Part shown: positions 43,296-53,363 of the stretch, piece after piece
Position numbering within the stretch: position 1 is the stretch's first letter
How the letters are laid out: each line of letters begins with the position of its first letter
Assembly (NCBI RefSeq): GCF_003697785.1
Contig: NZ_QOKZ01000006.1
Coordinates: 124,001 to 188,000 of the forward strand
Direction of reading: 5' to 3'
Length of the DNA stretch: 64,000 nucleotides
DNA from: Paracoccus alkanivorans
Lineage (GTDB): Bacteria; Pseudomonadota; Alphaproteobacteria; Rhodobacterales; Rhodobacteraceae
Made by a program: the position numbers and the translations under genes
Notes under the pieces: generated by a model
What the model was told of the DNA's origin: nothing
The model's input: only the letters and a program-made list of their open reading frames with translations
Databases searched by the model: none

Positions 43296-44867
43296 TCACT
43301 GCCCGAGCCTGAATTGCCGGAGGGCAGGCAGAACCCGGCTCAGATCGCAGTCCCGGCCCTCGCCAAAGGCGAAATAGACATCCCGGAACAACTCCGAGAG
43401 CTGCGCATAGGCATCGGCCCGGTCCGGTCGCGGGGCAAAGACGCGCATCGGCGGACACATGCGGCGCTGCGCGCTGGCCACGTCGGGAAAGGCTCCCGCA
43501 GCCGTCGCCGCGAAGATGCAGGCGCCAACACCGACAGGCGAGCGCTCGGGCACATGGACCTCGCGCTGCAGCACATCGGCATAGATCTGGTTCAGCACAT
43601 CGTTCTTTTGCGGGATGCCGCCCGCGTTGATGACGCGGCTGAAAGAGGCACCGCCGGATTCCATCCGGTCGATGATCAGGCTGACATGCATGGCCATGCC
43701 CTCGATGGCGGCATGCATCTCGTCGGCGGCCGTGTGGCCGAGATCCCAGCCCAAGGCGATACCGCCCAGATCGGAACGCACAAGCACGGTGCGGTCGCCA
43801 TTGTCCCATGGCAGACGCAGCATTCCCGTCGCGCCGGGGCCATAACCGGCGATACCCCGGCACAGGCTGGCCACATCGCTGCCGGCGCGTCTCGCGATGG
43901 CGTCGAACAGGTCCCCGGTCGCCGACTGGCCGGCCTCGATCCCCATGGCCCCGGGAATGACGCTGTCGGGCACCGCGCCGCAGATGCCGGGAACAGGGCC
44001 ACTGTCAGCTCCGCCCAGGGCGATGATGCAGGTCGAGGTGCCGACCACGTTGACCACATCGCCCGCCGCGCAACCCGAGCCGATGGCGTCCCAATGCGCA
44101 TCGAATGCACCGATCGGGATGGGAATGCCCGGCTTCAGCCCCATCCTTTCGGCCCATTCCGGCGCGAGATGTCCGGCCAATTGCAGCGAATGGCCCCACC
44201 TGCCCGTCATCCGGGCATTGATACCTTCCAGCAGCGGATCGACGCCGGACAGGAACTCCTGCGGCGGCAGCCCGCCCCAACGCCTTCCCCACATCCATTT
44301 ATGCCCCATGGCACAGATGCTGCGCGGCATCTCCTCGACCGAGGTGATGCCGCACAGGGTCGCGGCGACCATGTCGCAATTCTCGGCGGCCGTCGCCAGC
44401 CGGTCGCGCAGGTCCGGATTGTGGCGCAGGAAATGCAGCAGCTTGGAATAGCCCCATTCATGGCTGTAGACCCCGCCGCACCACTCTATCGCCTCGATCC
44501 CGTCGGCATGGGCGCGGGCGGTGATTTCGCCCGCCTCCTCATGGGCGCTGTGATCGCACCAAAGGTAATAATCAGCCAGTGGCTGCAGTCGCGCATCCAG
44601 AGGGATCACGCTCGATCCCGTCGTATCGGCGGCGAAGGCGGCGATATCGTGGCCGTCGATCCCCGCCTGCCCGATCGCCTCTTTCATCGCCGCGCAAAGC
44701 GCGCGCATCTGATCGTCATGGGATTGCCGTGCAACCAGCGGATCCCCGGGCGTCCGGTGCAACGGATACGGGGCGGCAGCGGATGCCAGCGTCTCGCCGC
44801 TTTCGCTGTCCATGATGGTCACGCGCGTGCTGAGCGTGCCGAAATCCGCTCCGGCAACATAGGTCAT
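43296..44867 (-). CDS. araB: Ribulokinase (FGGY family)
   Basis: A 523-residue sugar kinase phosphorylating L-ribulose (or a related ketopentose) at O5. AraB features: YVAGADFGTLSTRVTIMD (phosphate loop), AADTTGSSVIPLD, GGVYSHEWGYSKLLHFLRH, GHKWMWGRRWGGLPPQEFL, IGAFDAHWDAIGSG, NVVGTSTCIIAL, INAGGIPQKNDVLNQIYADV. Length is slightly under E. coli AraB (566). The start MTYVAG follows GAGGATCC. Last gene of the leftward pentulose operon, 28 bases after araD. Confidence 0.88.
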   Translation of the reverse strand: MTYVAGADFGTLSTRVTIMDSESGETLASAAAPYPLHRTPGDPLVARQSHDDQMRALCAAMKEAIGQAGIDGHDIAAFAADTTGSSVIPLDARLQPLADYYLWCDHSAHEEAGEITARAHADGIEAIEWCGGVYSHEWGYSKLLHFLRHNPDLRDRLATAAENCDMVAATLCGITSVEEMPRSICAMGHKWMWGRRWGGLPPQEFLSGVDPLLEGINARMTGRWGHSLQLAGHLAPEWAERMGLKPGIPIPIGAFDAHWDAIGSGCAAGDVVNVVGTSTCIIALGGADSGPVPGICGAVPDSVIPGAMGIEAGQSATGDLFDAIARRAGSDVASLCRGIAGYGPGATGMLRLPWDNGDRTVLVRSDLGGIALGWDLGHTAADEMHAAIEGMAMHVSLIIDRMESGGASFSRVINAGGIPQKNDVLNQIYADVLQREVHVPERSPVGVGACIFAATAAGAFPDVASAQRRMCPPMRVFAPRPDRADAYAQLSELFRDVYFAFGEGRDCDLSRVLPALRQFRLGQ

Positions 44868-44895
44868 CGGCGGATCCTCCCTCGAAGCTGTTGGG

Positions 44896-45585
44896 TTACT
44901 GTCCGTAGGTGGCATTGGCACCGTGCTTGCGCAGGTAATGCCGGTCAAGCAGGGTTTGCGAGATCACCGGCGGCTGCGGGTCGATCACCGCACCATGCCA
45001 CGCCATCTTTGCCACCTCTTCGAGGATCACCGCGTTGAGCACCGCCTCCTGCGGATCACGCCCCCACACGAAAGGCCCGTGCCCTGCCACCAGCACCGCC
45101 GGGATCTCCAACGGATCGCCGTCGCCGACGGTTTCGGCGATCACCTCGCCGGTGGCCGCGACATAGCGGGTGTTGATCTCTTCGGAGGTCAGGTCACGGG
45201 TCACGGGAATGGTGCCGTGGAAGTAATCGGCATGGGTGGTGCCAAGCGGCGGAACCGGGCGGCGGGCCTGCGCCATGATCGTGGCATAGGTGGAATGGGT
45301 ATGGATGATCGCGCCGATCTGCGGAAATTCGCGGTAGAGAACCACATGGGTGTCCAGATCGGACGAGGGCCGCAGGCGGTTGTCCAGCGGCACGCCGTCA
45401 AGATCGGTGATGACCATGTGATCGGGGGTCATCCGGTCATAGGGAACACCCGAGGGCTTGATCGCGATGCGTCCGCTTGCGCGGTCGATGCCGCTGGCAT
45501 TGCCGAAAGTCGCCTTGACCAGGCCATGGCTCACGGTCGCAAGATTGGCCTCCAATACGGCGGTTTTCAACGCGGTCAGCGGCAT
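44896..45585 (-). CDS. araD: L-ribulose-5-phosphate 4-epimerase
   Basis: A 229-residue class II aldolase-fold epimerase converting L-ribulose 5-phosphate to D-xylulose 5-phosphate. Zinc-site residues align with E. coli AraD: Asp76 (SSDLDTH), His95 and His97 (IIHTHSTY), and a later His169 (VAGHGPFVWG). KATFGNASGIDR and IKPSGVPYD are the phosphate-binding segments. The start MPLTALK has AAGGAA upstream. It is followed by the kinase that supplies its substrate. Confidence 0.92.
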   Translation of the reverse strand: MPLTALKTAVLEANLATVSHGLVKATFGNASGIDRASGRIAIKPSGVPYDRMTPDHMVITDLDGVPLDNRLRPSSDLDTHVVLYREFPQIGAIIHTHSTYATIMAQARRPVPPLGTTHADYFHGTIPVTRDLTSEEINTRYVAATGEVIAETVGDGDPLEIPAVLVAGHGPFVWGRDPQEAVLNAVILEEVAKMAWHGAVIDPQPPVISQTLLDRHYLRKHGANATYGQ

Positions 45586-45619
45586 GGGTCGCGGTTCCTT
45601 CCTTCCCCTCGGGATCAAT

Positions 45620-45674
45620 GGGCCGCCTGCGATGCGGCCCGGAATTGGCAGCGCCCCCGGCCAGGGGCGCTGCC
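45620..45674 (-). other. Two intergenic hairpins between the binding-protein and epimerase genes
   Basis: GGGCCGC/GCGGCCC (45620-45626, 45634-45640) and GGCAGCGCCCC/GGGGCGCTGCC (45647-45657, 45664-45674) form strong stems without T runs. They probably protect or attenuate the mRNA so the binding protein is made in excess of the downstream enzymes. Confidence 0.6.
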
Positions 45675-45683
45675 ATCGGCAGA

Positions 45684-46631
45684 TCAGCGCGCTGCGGTCC
45701 AGCCCTGGTAGCTGTCGAGATTGTCGGCGGTGATCAGCTTGGGCTCAAGCAGCACGGTATCCTCTTCGGGCGTCTTGCCCATGAAGACGTCGTAACCCAT
45801 CTTCATCGCCTCGCCGGCCATGACATAAGGGTCCTGCGATGCCGAAGCCTTGATCAGCGAATCCCCGCTCGCCAGTTCCTTTTCGATCTCCGGAGCGCCA
45901 TCGACACCGGTGATGATGAACTCGCTGCGGTTCAGCTGCTTGGCGGCCAGCGCCGCGCCCACGGCGGTCGGGTCGTTGATCGCGAAAACCGCGTCGATAT
46001 GGTCGTAACGGGTCAGCAGCCCCTGCATCACTTCCAGCCCGCCATCGCGGGAGGCCTGCCCGTTCTGGTCGTCCGAAAGCACATTGATGCCCTCATTGGC
46101 AGCGAACACCTCCTGGCAGCCCTTGACCCGGTCGATGATCGACGAGCTTTGCGGCCCGTTGATGATGATCACATCGCCCTTACCCTCCAGGTGATCGACG
46201 ATGTGCTGGCAGGCCTTGCGCCCGGCATCGACATTGTCGGTCATCACCGTGACATTTGCACCCGGCGCCGACACGTCGAAGGCCGCGACCACGATACCCG
46301 CCTCGGTGGCCCGCGTGACCGCCGGAGCGATGGCGCTGGCATCGACCGCGTTGAGCATGATGATATCCACGCCCGAGGCGATGAAATTGTCGATCTGGCT
46401 CGCCTGCTTGTTCAGGTCGTAATCGGCAGAGACCGCGGTGACCTCGACATCGGGATTGATCTCTTTCGCGCGATCCTCGATGCCCTTGATGGTGGCGACG
46501 AAGAACGGGTTGCCCAGCAGCCCGACCGAGATGCCGATGCTTTCCAGCTTCTTGTCCTGCGCCTGTGCTCCGCCCGCCAGCATGAGTGCCGCCGTGGCCG
46601 CCGTTGCCATGAACTTCGTGACTTTACGCAT
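45684..46631 (-). CDS. Sugar ABC transporter periplasmic binding protein (system 1)
   Basis: A 315-residue RbsB-type protein. Signal peptide MRKVTKFMATAATAALMLAG, cleaved before QDKK. Then GISVGLLGNPFFVATIKGIE, DYDLNKQASQIDNFIASGVD, IIMLNAVDASAIAPAV and INDPTAVGAALAAKQL, all typical of the Peripla_BP_4 group that binds ribose, xylose or ketopentoses. It captures the sugar for the permease and ATPase encoded upstream. The ligand cannot be fixed from sequence. Confidence 0.88.
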   Translation of the reverse strand: MRKVTKFMATAATAALMLAGGAQAQDKKLESIGISVGLLGNPFFVATIKGIEDRAKEINPDVEVTAVSADYDLNKQASQIDNFIASGVDIIMLNAVDASAIAPAVTRATEAGIVVAAFDVSAPGANVTVMTDNVDAGRKACQHIVDHLEGKGDVIIINGPQSSSIIDRVKGCQEVFAANEGINVLSDDQNGQASRDGGLEVMQGLLTRYDHIDAVFAINDPTAVGAALAAKQLNRSEFIITGVDGAPEIEKELASGDSLIKASASQDPYVMAGEAMKMGYDVFMGKTPEEDTVLLEPKLITADNLDSYQGWTAAR

Positions 46632-46676
46632 GGTTTCCTCCCTTGGATGCGTGAGAATATGCTGCCTGACAGTGCG

Positions 46677-47672
46677 TCATGTGCGCGCTCCGCCCTGCAG
46701 CCGGTAACGGTCGAGGGCCACGGCGATGATGATCACCAGCCCCTTGATGATGAATTGCCAGATATCCGACACGCCGGTCAGGATCAGCCCGTTGGACAGG
46801 ACCGCGATGATCAGCGCACCGATCAGCGTGCCCCAGATCGAGCCGACACCGCCGACAAAGGAGGTGCCGCCGAGGATCACCGCCGCGATGGCGTCGAGTT
46901 CGTAGGCCTGTCCAAGCTGCAAGCCGTTCGCGGCATAAAGCCGGGCGGCGGACATTACCCCGCCAAGACCGGCGAACAGCCCCGAGATGCCATAGACGAA
47001 AAGCAGCACGAGGCCGACCTTGATACCCGCCAGCCGGGCTGCCTCCTGGTTGCCGCCGACCGCGTAGATCCAGGTGCCCAGCACCGTGCGGCGCAGGATG
47101 AACCACGAGACCAGCACCACGGCGAGCGCGAAAATGGCCAGCCAGGGAACGCCGAACAACGAGCCGTTTCCGATGAATTCGAAGGGCAGATCGGGGTTGA
47201 ACACGGTGGTGTCGCCGCCCATCAGCCGGGCGACGCCGCGCACCGCGGTCAGCGCCCCCAATGTGACGATGAATGGCGGCAGGCCGACAAAGGCGACAAG
47301 GGCGCCATTCGCGATTCCGAATGCCAGCCCCATCGCCAGCCCCGCCGGGATACCCGCCATGCCCCAGCCCGGGATCAGCGAGATGCTGACCGCCGCCATC
47401 GCCGCTGCGGCAAGGACAGAGCCCACCGACAGGTCGATCCCGCCGGTCAGGATGACAAAGGTCATCCCCGCCGCCAGCACGATATTGATCGATGCCTGCT
47501 GGGTGACGATCGACAGGTTGTTGACGGACAGGAATTTCCCGGTCAGCAGCTCGAAACCGATTGCCAGCAGGATCAGCACGGGCAGCATCCCCAATGCCAT
47601 GATGGTGCTTTTCAGCCTCGCGGAACCGGCCGGACCGTCCCTCGTGGCAGAGATGTCTTGCGTCTCGCTCAT
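46677..47672 (-). CDS. Sugar ABC transporter permease (system 1)
   Basis: A 331-residue inner-membrane protein of the BPD_transp_2 group with eight or more hydrophobic segments and the signature TGGIDLSVGSVLAAAAM. FVGLPPFIVTLGALTAVRGV and AAVILGGTSFVGGVGSIWGT (cytoplasmic coupling region) follow. It works as a homodimer with the double-domain ATPase encoded just upstream. Confidence 0.9.
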   Translation of the reverse strand: MSETQDISATRDGPAGSARLKSTIMALGMLPVLILLAIGFELLTGKFLSVNNLSIVTQQASINIVLAAGMTFVILTGGIDLSVGSVLAAAAMAAVSISLIPGWGMAGIPAGLAMGLAFGIANGALVAFVGLPPFIVTLGALTAVRGVARLMGGDTTVFNPDLPFEFIGNGSLFGVPWLAIFALAVVLVSWFILRRTVLGTWIYAVGGNQEAARLAGIKVGLVLLFVYGISGLFAGLGGVMSAARLYAANGLQLGQAYELDAIAAVILGGTSFVGGVGSIWGTLIGALIIAVLSNGLILTGVSDIWQFIIKGLVIIIAVALDRYRLQGGART

Positions 47673-47706
47673 TGCGTGTCAGTCCTCCTGTATCCCCCGG
47701 GCGCCG

Positions 47707-49233
47707 TCACGCGGCGCTCCCGGTCGATAATGTCATGATCTCTTCCTGCTCCACCGGCTTGCCCGGCGCGGCGCGGACCTCGCCGGCGATATGCCCGTCG
47801 CGCATGACCAGCACACGATCCGCCACGCCGACGATCTCGGGCAGTTCGGACGAGATCATCACCACCGCGAGCCCTTCGCGGGCCAGGGCGTCTATCAGGC
47901 GATAGATTTCCGATTTCGCGCCGACATCGACCCCCCGCGTGGGTTCGTCGAGGATCACCACTTTCGGCTTGGCCTCGAGCAGCCGCGCCAGCAACACCTT
48001 TTGCTGGTTCCCGCCCGACAGCGCGCCGACATTCAGCCTTGCCGAAGGCGTCTTGATCCCAAGATCGCGGATGGCCCTGCCCGCGCGTTCGGCGGCGGCC
48101 CGGAAGTTTAGCACCCCGCCCCTGCCCGCATCTGCCTGCAACACGCAGATCGAGATATTCTGCTGGATCGACATGTCGAGGAACAGGCCAAGCGCCTTGC
48201 GGTCCTCGGTCAGGTAGACGATCCCGTGGGACAGCGCCTCACGCGGGCTTTTGGGCGTCACCTCGGTCCCGTTCAACCAGACCTTTCCCGCGCTGGCCGG
48301 ATCGGCGCCATAGATCAGCCGTGCAAGCTCGGTCCGGCCCGATCCGACAAGCCCCGAGATGCCCAGCACCTCGCCCTCATGCACCTCGAAGCTGCAATCG
48401 CTGACCAGCCGTCCGTCGGACATCCCCTCGACCTTCAGCACCACGTTGCGCGGGCTGTCCACGGCAACATGATCCTTCTTGTAGAATGAACTCAGATCGC
48501 GCCCGACCATCATCGAGACCAGCTTTCTGGCGGACAGCTCGTCGCGGGTAAGCGTTCCGACATAGCCGCCATCCCGCAGCACCGAGCAACGGTCCGAAAG
48601 CCGGTAGATCTCGTCCATGCGGTGACTGATATAAACGATCGCGATGCCCTGCGCGGTCAATGCCTCGATGACACCGAAAAGCCTTTCAGTCTCGCGGCTT
48701 GTCAGCGAAGTGGTCGGCTCGTCCATGACGATGATCCGCGCGTCCGAGGCCAGCGCGCGGGCGATCTCCACCAGTTGCCGTTCACCAAGCGAAAGGCTTG
48801 CGACCCGGGTGCCGGGGGCGAAATCCACGCCCAACCGCTCCAGCACGGGCTGCGCGCGGGCGGACATGCCGCGCCGGTTGACCATCCCCCGCGAGGCGGG
48901 CTCCCGCCCCAGGAAGATGTTCTCGGCCACGCTCAGATTCGGCGCCAGCGACAGTTCCTGGTAGATGACCGCAATACCGCGCGCCCGCGCCTCCTTGGGA
49001 TCGCCCGTCGGCATGGGCCGGCCATCCACAAGGATCTCGCCGCCCCGGTCGGCCACATAGGCGCCCGAAAGCACCTTCATCAGCGTCGATTTCCCGGCTC
49101 CGTTCTCTCCCATCAGGGCATGGACTTCGCCCGGCCATGCCGACAGCGAGACATCCCGCAGCGCTTTTACCGCCCCGAAGGTCTTGGAAATGTTGCGCAT
49201 CTCCAGAAGCGGCGTTCCGGTCGTTTCGCTCAT
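47707..49233 (-). CDS. Sugar ABC transporter ATPase, two nucleotide-binding domains (system 1)
   Basis: A 508-residue RbsA-type ATPase. Domain 1: Walker [10 protein letters not shown] (about 43-51), signature [15 protein letters not shown], Walker [12 protein letters not shown]. Domain 2: degenerate Walker [15 protein letters not shown], signature [15 protein letters not shown], Walker [14 protein letters not shown]. It powers sugar import. Its start overlaps the DeoR regulator's stop (ATGA), placing the regulator at the head of the operon. Confidence 0.93.
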   Translation of the reverse strand: MSETTGTPLLEMRNISKTFGAVKALRDVSLSAWPGEVHALMGENGAGKSTLMKVLSGAYVADRGGEILVDGRPMPTGDPKEARARGIAVIYQELSLAPNLSVAENIFLGREPASRGMVNRRGMSARAQPVLERLGVDFAPGTRVASLSLGERQLVEIARALASDARIIVMDEPTTSLTSRETERLFGVIEALTAQGIAIVYISHRMDEIYRLSDRCSVLRDGGYVGTLTRDELSARKLVSMMVGRDLSSFYKKDHVAVDSPRNVVLKVEGMSDGRLVSDCSFEVHEGEVLGISGLVGSGRTELARLIYGADPASAGKVWLNGTEVTPKSPREALSHGIVYLTEDRKALGLFLDMSIQQNISICVLQADAGRGGVLNFRAAAERAGRAIRDLGIKTPSARLNVGALSGGNQQKVLLARLLEAKPKVVILDEPTRGVDVGAKSEIYRLIDALAREGLAVVMISSELPEIVGVADRVLVMRDGHIAGEVRAAPGKPVEQEEIMTLSTGSAA

Positions 49234-50033
49234 GCTGCCCCCGTTCTGGTCTGGGCCACCGTGAAGGTGACGCCTTCCTCTTCCAGCATCGCGGCGTCGC
49301 GGTCGCTGAGCCCGTCATCGGTGATCAGCCGGGTCACCCGCGCCAGCGGCAGGGCGACATTCGGCGGACGCTCGGAAAACTTGCGGCTGTCGACCAGCAC
49401 GATGATCTCGTTCGACAGCCCGCACATGTCGTTGATGAACCGCACCAGGAGCGGGTGGCTTTCCAAAAGCCCGTCGCTGCTGACGCCAAGCGCGCCGACA
49501 AAGAATTGCGACGCGTAGAATTCATATCCTCCCCGCGCGGGATCATAGAGGATACCCGGTTCGCGGTGCAGATCCCCTCCGCCGACGGTCAACTGGCAGG
49601 TGCCGTGCTCGCTCAGATAACCGGCAAGCGGCATGGAATTGGTGAAGACGCGGATATTGCGGTTGGCGATATGGGTGCCGAACTGAAAGCAGGTAGAGCC
49701 ACCATGCACGATGATCAGGCTGCCGTCGCGCACCAGCAGACCAGCCTCGCGGGCGATGGCACGCTTTGCCTCGACGGCGATATCGCGGTTCTCGATGAAT
49801 GGCAGCGAGACGGCCTTGCGGCGCGGCGTCCCTTCGAGCGCGGCGAGCCCGCCATGCACCTTGCGCGCCAACCCCGCCTCGTCGAGCTTGTCGATATCGC
49901 GCCTGACCGTCGCCGGCGAGACTGACAGCATGAGCTGCAACTCCTTCACAGAGATGAAGGGCCGCTCGTCCAGCAGCGAGATGATCATGTGATGACGATG
50001 AGATTCGCTCACCCCGGCCCTCCGTTTCGTCAC
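49230..50033 (-). CDS. DeoR-family transcriptional regulator
   Basis: A 267-residue regulator. The N-terminal HTH is [20 protein letters not shown] then [17 protein letters not shown], the classic DeoR signature. The C-terminal sugar-phosphate sensor has [40 protein letters not shown], and [13 protein letters not shown]. It heads the ATPase-permease-binding protein-araD-araB operon and probably represses it until a pathway sugar phosphate accumulates. Confidence 0.9.
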   Translation of the reverse strand: MTKRRAGVSESHRHHMIISLLDERPFISVKELQLMLSVSPATVRRDIDKLDEAGLARKVHGGLAALEGTPRRKAVSLPFIENRDIAVEAKRAIAREAGLLVRDGSLIIVHGGSTCFQFGTHIANRNIRVFTNSMPLAGYLSEHGTCQLTVGGGDLHREPGILYDPARGGYEFYASQFFVGALGVSSDGLLESHPLLVRFINDMCGLSNEIIVLVDSRKFSERPPNVALPLARVTRLITDDGLSDRDAAMLEEEGVTFTVAQTRTGAA

Positions 50034-50431
50034 AGTAATGACGGAAAAACATCATTTTGCAATTATTTTTTCAAATACCGATCAAATTATTGAAATATAT
50101 ACGATATTTATCTTCATGAATGAATTTTATGCTTGGTATCAATCAGGGAATCCAGAAGATATGATTCGAAAAACGCATCATGAGACTTTTCCCGCACCCA
50201 ACCGCTCTTACCGGCAGAACCGGCAGCGCACCTTCGGGCACCGACAATCCGTCGGCCGGAACCGGGCCGAAGCAAGAATGCCGGATCACATAGGACATGC
50301 CGAGGCCGCAGCCGGAATCGTGCCTGCATCGGACAGATTCCGGCCGCGCCTCGGCTGCATCGCCATCCATTGGAAAGGCGGCAAGAAATGCGCAGGTCAG
50401 GGAGAGCGCGGTCCAGCGCCCGCCCCGGCGG
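50034..50431. promoter_or_regulatory. AT-rich intergenic region with the leftward pentulose operon promoter
   Basis: No convincing gene. Bases 50045-50160 are very AT-rich against GC-rich surroundings. They lie just upstream of deoR, so they should hold the leftward promoter and regulator sites. A partial direct repeat (GAAAAACATCAT and GAAAAACGCATCAT, near 50044 and 50168) may be an operator pair. Confidence 0.45.
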
Positions 50432-51292
50432 TCAGATCAGGCCGTATTGCCGCGCCTTCATCTTGAGGAAATTCAGCCCGTCGGTCAGCACCTCCTCGCG
50501 GGACGGGGCGACCGCGCGCCAGACCGACAATGCATCCGCGATCTGCGGCGGAACGGTGATGAAGCTTTCCATCGCCATGCCGCCCCGGTAGTCGATGGCC
50601 GCCAACGCGGCGAACACCTCGTCCCACTGGATCGTGTCCATGCCGGGCGTTCCCCGGTCGGATGCCGAGAGATGGATATATTTCAAATGCTCCCGCGCCC
50701 GCAGGATGCCGTTGGCCAGTCCCTTTTCCTCGATATTCATGTGATAGGTATCAAGATGGACAAAGAGATTGTCGGCCCCGACCTTCTCGCAAAGATATAC
50801 CGCCTGCTCGGCGGAATTGAGCAGGTGGTTCTCGTAGCGGTTCACCGCCTCCAGCCCGTATCCCATCCCCTTCGACTTCGCATAGGCCGCGGCTTTCTCG
50901 ACAACACGGGCGGTGGCATCATATTCGGCCTCGGTGGGTGGCTTCCCGGTGCGCTGACCGATGCCTCCATAGATCACGCCGCTCATCGCCTTGGCACCGA
51001 TGGCCTCGGATACATCCAGCGCCATCCTGAGGAAATCCAGCGCCCCTTCCGGGTTGTTGGTGGGCAGCCTGTCCAGCGGCAGCCCCAGTGACGCGACGCA
51101 CTCGACCTCGTTCGCCTCCAGCAGGCTGCGGGTATGGGCGGTATCGACATTCCCGGGGTCGAGCATGGTGATCTCGAGAAAGTCGATATCGTATTTCACC
51201 GCCTCCGGAATGGCGAATTCCGCCGCCTCGCGATTCCATTCCATGGCCCACATCGCCGTGTGCACGCCAAAGCCGCTAACGCTCATTTCCAA
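50432..51292 (-). CDS. Ketose 3-epimerase (D-tagatose 3-epimerase family)
   Basis: A 286-residue TIM-barrel isomerase. Its metal ligands match those of the D-tagatose 3-epimerase family with a constant four-residue offset: Glu148 (GLEAVNRYE), Asp181 (HLDTYHMN), His207 (YIHLSASDRG), Glu242 (AMESF), against E152/D185/H211/E246 in the Pseudomonas cichorii enzyme. Such enzymes interconvert C3 epimers of ketoses, including L-ribulose and L-xylulose. It is the last gene of the second ABC operon, 32 bases after a permease gene. Substrate specificity is inferred from context. Confidence 0.82.
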   Translation of the reverse strand: MEMSVSGFGVHTAMWAMEWNREAAEFAIPEAVKYDIDFLEITMLDPGNVDTAHTRSLLEANEVECVASLGLPLDRLPTNNPEGALDFLRMALDVSEAIGAKAMSGVIYGGIGQRTGKPPTEAEYDATARVVEKAAAYAKSKGMGYGLEAVNRYENHLLNSAEQAVYLCEKVGADNLFVHLDTYHMNIEEKGLANGILRAREHLKYIHLSASDRGTPGMDTIQWDEVFAALAAIDYRGGMAMESFITVPPQIADALSVWRAVAPSREEVLTDGLNFLKMKARQYGLI

Positions 51293-51324
51293 TTCCTTTC
51301 ATGATTGGCAAAGACAGGCAGGGA

Positions 51325-52341
51325 TCAACGCATCCGGCCGGCGACCCTGCCCCAGATAAAGCGCATCACCATCACCGAGATGAGAATGCCGCCCCAAAGC
51401 GCGGTCGCCAGATGCTGGTTGGTGCCCAGAAGGTTCAGCCCCGATCCGATGACCTGCAGGATCACCAGCGCGAGAATGACCGGCGCGACGCGGCCGAAAC
51501 CTCCGAACGGGTCCACGCGGCCCAGGAAGCAGGCAAGGACCGTGATCAGCAGATAGGCCTCGCCATGGCCAACACGGACCGAGTTGAAGCGGCTGGCCAT
51601 GACGATACCCGCCACCGCGCACATGATGCCCGACAGGACATAGACCATGGTCAGCGCCCATCTGGTATTGATACCGGAATAGCGCGTCGCCTCCAGGTTC
51701 GAGCCAAGCTGGTAGATCGCAAAGCCCAGCCTTGTCCGGGTCAGGATCAGCGCCCAGATCCCGACGCAAAGCGCAAAGATCACAAGCGGCACCGGAATGC
51801 CCATTACATTGCCCTGCCCCAGCCAGGTCACTTCCGGCGGAAACCCCGAGACACTGCCACCACGGGTCAGGAACTCGCCCAGCCCGCGCAGGAAGATCAT
51901 CATCGCCAGAGAGGCAAGGATGGGATGCGCCCCGGTATAGGCAACGACCGCGCCCAGCACCCAACCGATCACGGCGCCGCTGACAAGCGCCAGGATGATT
52001 GCCGGGATCAGCGCAGTCAGTCCCGCATCCGCGCCGCCTCCCCACATCAGCACCCAGGCCAATACGAGCCCCGAGATATTGGCCGAGAAGGTCACCGCCA
52101 GATTCAGCCCGCCCGACAGGATCGGGATCAGCATGGCCAGCGTCAGCAGGCCCAGCTCCGGCAATTGATAGGCGATCGAGGCAAAGGTCGCGCCGGTCAG
52201 GAAACGATCGCTGATTGCCGAGAACAGGACCACCAGCCCGAACAGCACGGCCACGAGGGCGAGATTCTCGCGCGCGGCTGGAACCGATGCCGCACCGGGG
52301 CCGGGCTTGCCGGAAAGCAGTTGCGCCAGGATCTGTTTCAT
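51325..52341 (-). CDS. Sugar ABC transporter permease (system 2, subunit B)
   Basis: A 338-residue inner-membrane permease of the BPD_transp_2 group. The family signature is altered to LSGGLNLAVTFSANISGLVL; ILASLAMMIFLRGLGEFLTR and the coupling segment AYLLITVLACFLGRVDPFGG follow. Its ATG overlaps the stop of the partner permease (ATGA). It forms a heterodimeric pore with that protein. Confidence 0.88.
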   Translation of the reverse strand: MKQILAQLLSGKPGPGAASVPAARENLALVAVLFGLVVLFSAISDRFLTGATFASIAYQLPELGLLTLAMLIPILSGGLNLAVTFSANISGLVLAWVLMWGGGADAGLTALIPAIILALVSGAVIGWVLGAVVAYTGAHPILASLAMMIFLRGLGEFLTRGGSVSGFPPEVTWLGQGNVMGIPVPLVIFALCVGIWALILTRTRLGFAIYQLGSNLEATRYSGINTRWALTMVYVLSGIMCAVAGIVMASRFNSVRVGHGEAYLLITVLACFLGRVDPFGGFGRVAPVILALVILQVIGSGLNLLGTNQHLATALWGGILISVMVMRFIWGRVAGRMR

Positions 52342-53363
52342 TCGGCACCTCCACTGGCGACATCATCGGCACGGCGCGAGCGGCGCATGCGCTCGGTCAG
52401 GAAGCCGAGCGTTTCGCCCGACATGCTGATCGCGACGAGGATGATAAAGCCCACGATCATGCGGAACGCATAGGGCGATACGCCCAGCAGGTTGAGGCCG
52501 TTCTGCGTAATGGCGACCAGTGCCAGTCCCAGGATCGCCCCGAGAAGCGTTCCCCGTCCACCGCCAAGCCGCGCCCCGCCCAGCACAACCGCTGCCAGCA
52601 CCTCGAGCTCGCGGCCATAAAGCGCGTTGGGCACGACCTCTTGCGCGTAATGCGCCTGCATCAGCCCGGCAATTCCGGCACAGGCGCCAAGCCAGCCATA
52701 GGCAAGATAATGCATCGCACCGATATTGATGCCCAAGCGCCGCGCGCCTTCGACATTGTCGCCCATCGCGAAGATCTGCCGCCCGAGGCTCAGCTTGCGC
52801 ATCAGGAACCAGGTCGCCAGCACCACCACCGCCATCACCAGCACCGGCAAGGTGATCTCTGCCCAGCCTGCCGGTGTTTCATGCTCGAACAGGATGACCC
52901 GCCGCGTCATCCAGTCAGGCAGCAGATAGATCGAGACGCCGCCGGTAAAGAACATCAGCAACCCGAAGAACAGGTTGAACGTGGCTATGGTCACGACGAT
53001 CGAGATGATCCGGAAATGATAGATCAGGGTCGCGTTGACCGCACCCAGGCAGAAACCGAAGAAAGCCGCCAAAATCAAGCCGATGGCCCAGTTTCCTCCG
53101 CCCAGCTTCATCAGCGCGATGACGGCCAGATACTGCACGACCGAGGCCCCGACCGCAAAAGAGATGTCGATGCCGCCCGCCACCAGCACCACCAGCAGCC
53201 CCGCCGCAAAGATCACGTTCACCGCCGATGAATTCAGCAGGTCAAAGGCGTTGACCAGCGTAAAGAAAGTATCGGTCGCCAGCGACAGGCCGATGCAGAT
53301 GCAGGCGATGACAAGGATCAGCCAGCGTTCGGTGGCACCGATGGAGGAAAGAAATCTAGGCAT
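52338..53363 (-). CDS. Sugar ABC transporter permease (system 2, subunit A)
   Basis: A 341-residue permease from ATG 53363, overlapping the ATPase end by 8 bases. The signature is VLVAGGIDISFAVGASVVQ; LEVLAAVVLGGARLGGGRGT is the coupling region. At least eight hydrophobic segments. It pairs with subunit B. Confidence 0.88.
   Translation of the reverse strand: MPRFLSSIGATERWLILVIACICIGLSLATDTFFTLVNAFDLLNSSAVNVIFAAGLLVVLVAGGIDISFAVGASVVQYLAVIALMKLGGGNWAIGLILAAFFGFCLGAVNATLIYHFRIISIVVTIATFNLFFGLLMFFTGGVSIYLLPDWMTRRVILFEHETPAGWAEITLPVLVMAVVVLATWFLMRKLSLGRQIFAMGDNVEGARRLGINIGAMHYLAYGWLGACAGIAGLMQAHYAQEVVPNALYGRELEVLAAVVLGGARLGGGRGTLLGAILGLALVAITQNGLNLLGVSPYAFRMIVGFIILVAISMSGETLGFLTERMRRSRRADDVASGGAE

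Noticed and set aside
43281..45038. Plus-strand frame of 585 codons opposite araB and araD
   Set aside because: Both opposite genes have conserved catalytic residues; the antisense frame has none.
45618..47738. Plus-strand frame of 706 codons opposite the binding-protein and permease genes
   Set aside because: Antisense to well-supported ABC genes; Asp/Arg/His-rich low-complexity translation with no family features.
50038..50466. Plus-strand 142-codon frame in the deoR upstream region
   Set aside because: It mixes an AT-rich start with a GC-rich Arg/Pro-rich end, has no motif, and covers the expected promoter.
51301..52473. Plus-strand frame of 390 codons opposite a permease gene
   Set aside because: Highly charged Asp/Arg/His/Gln sequence produced by reading a membrane-protein gene backwards.
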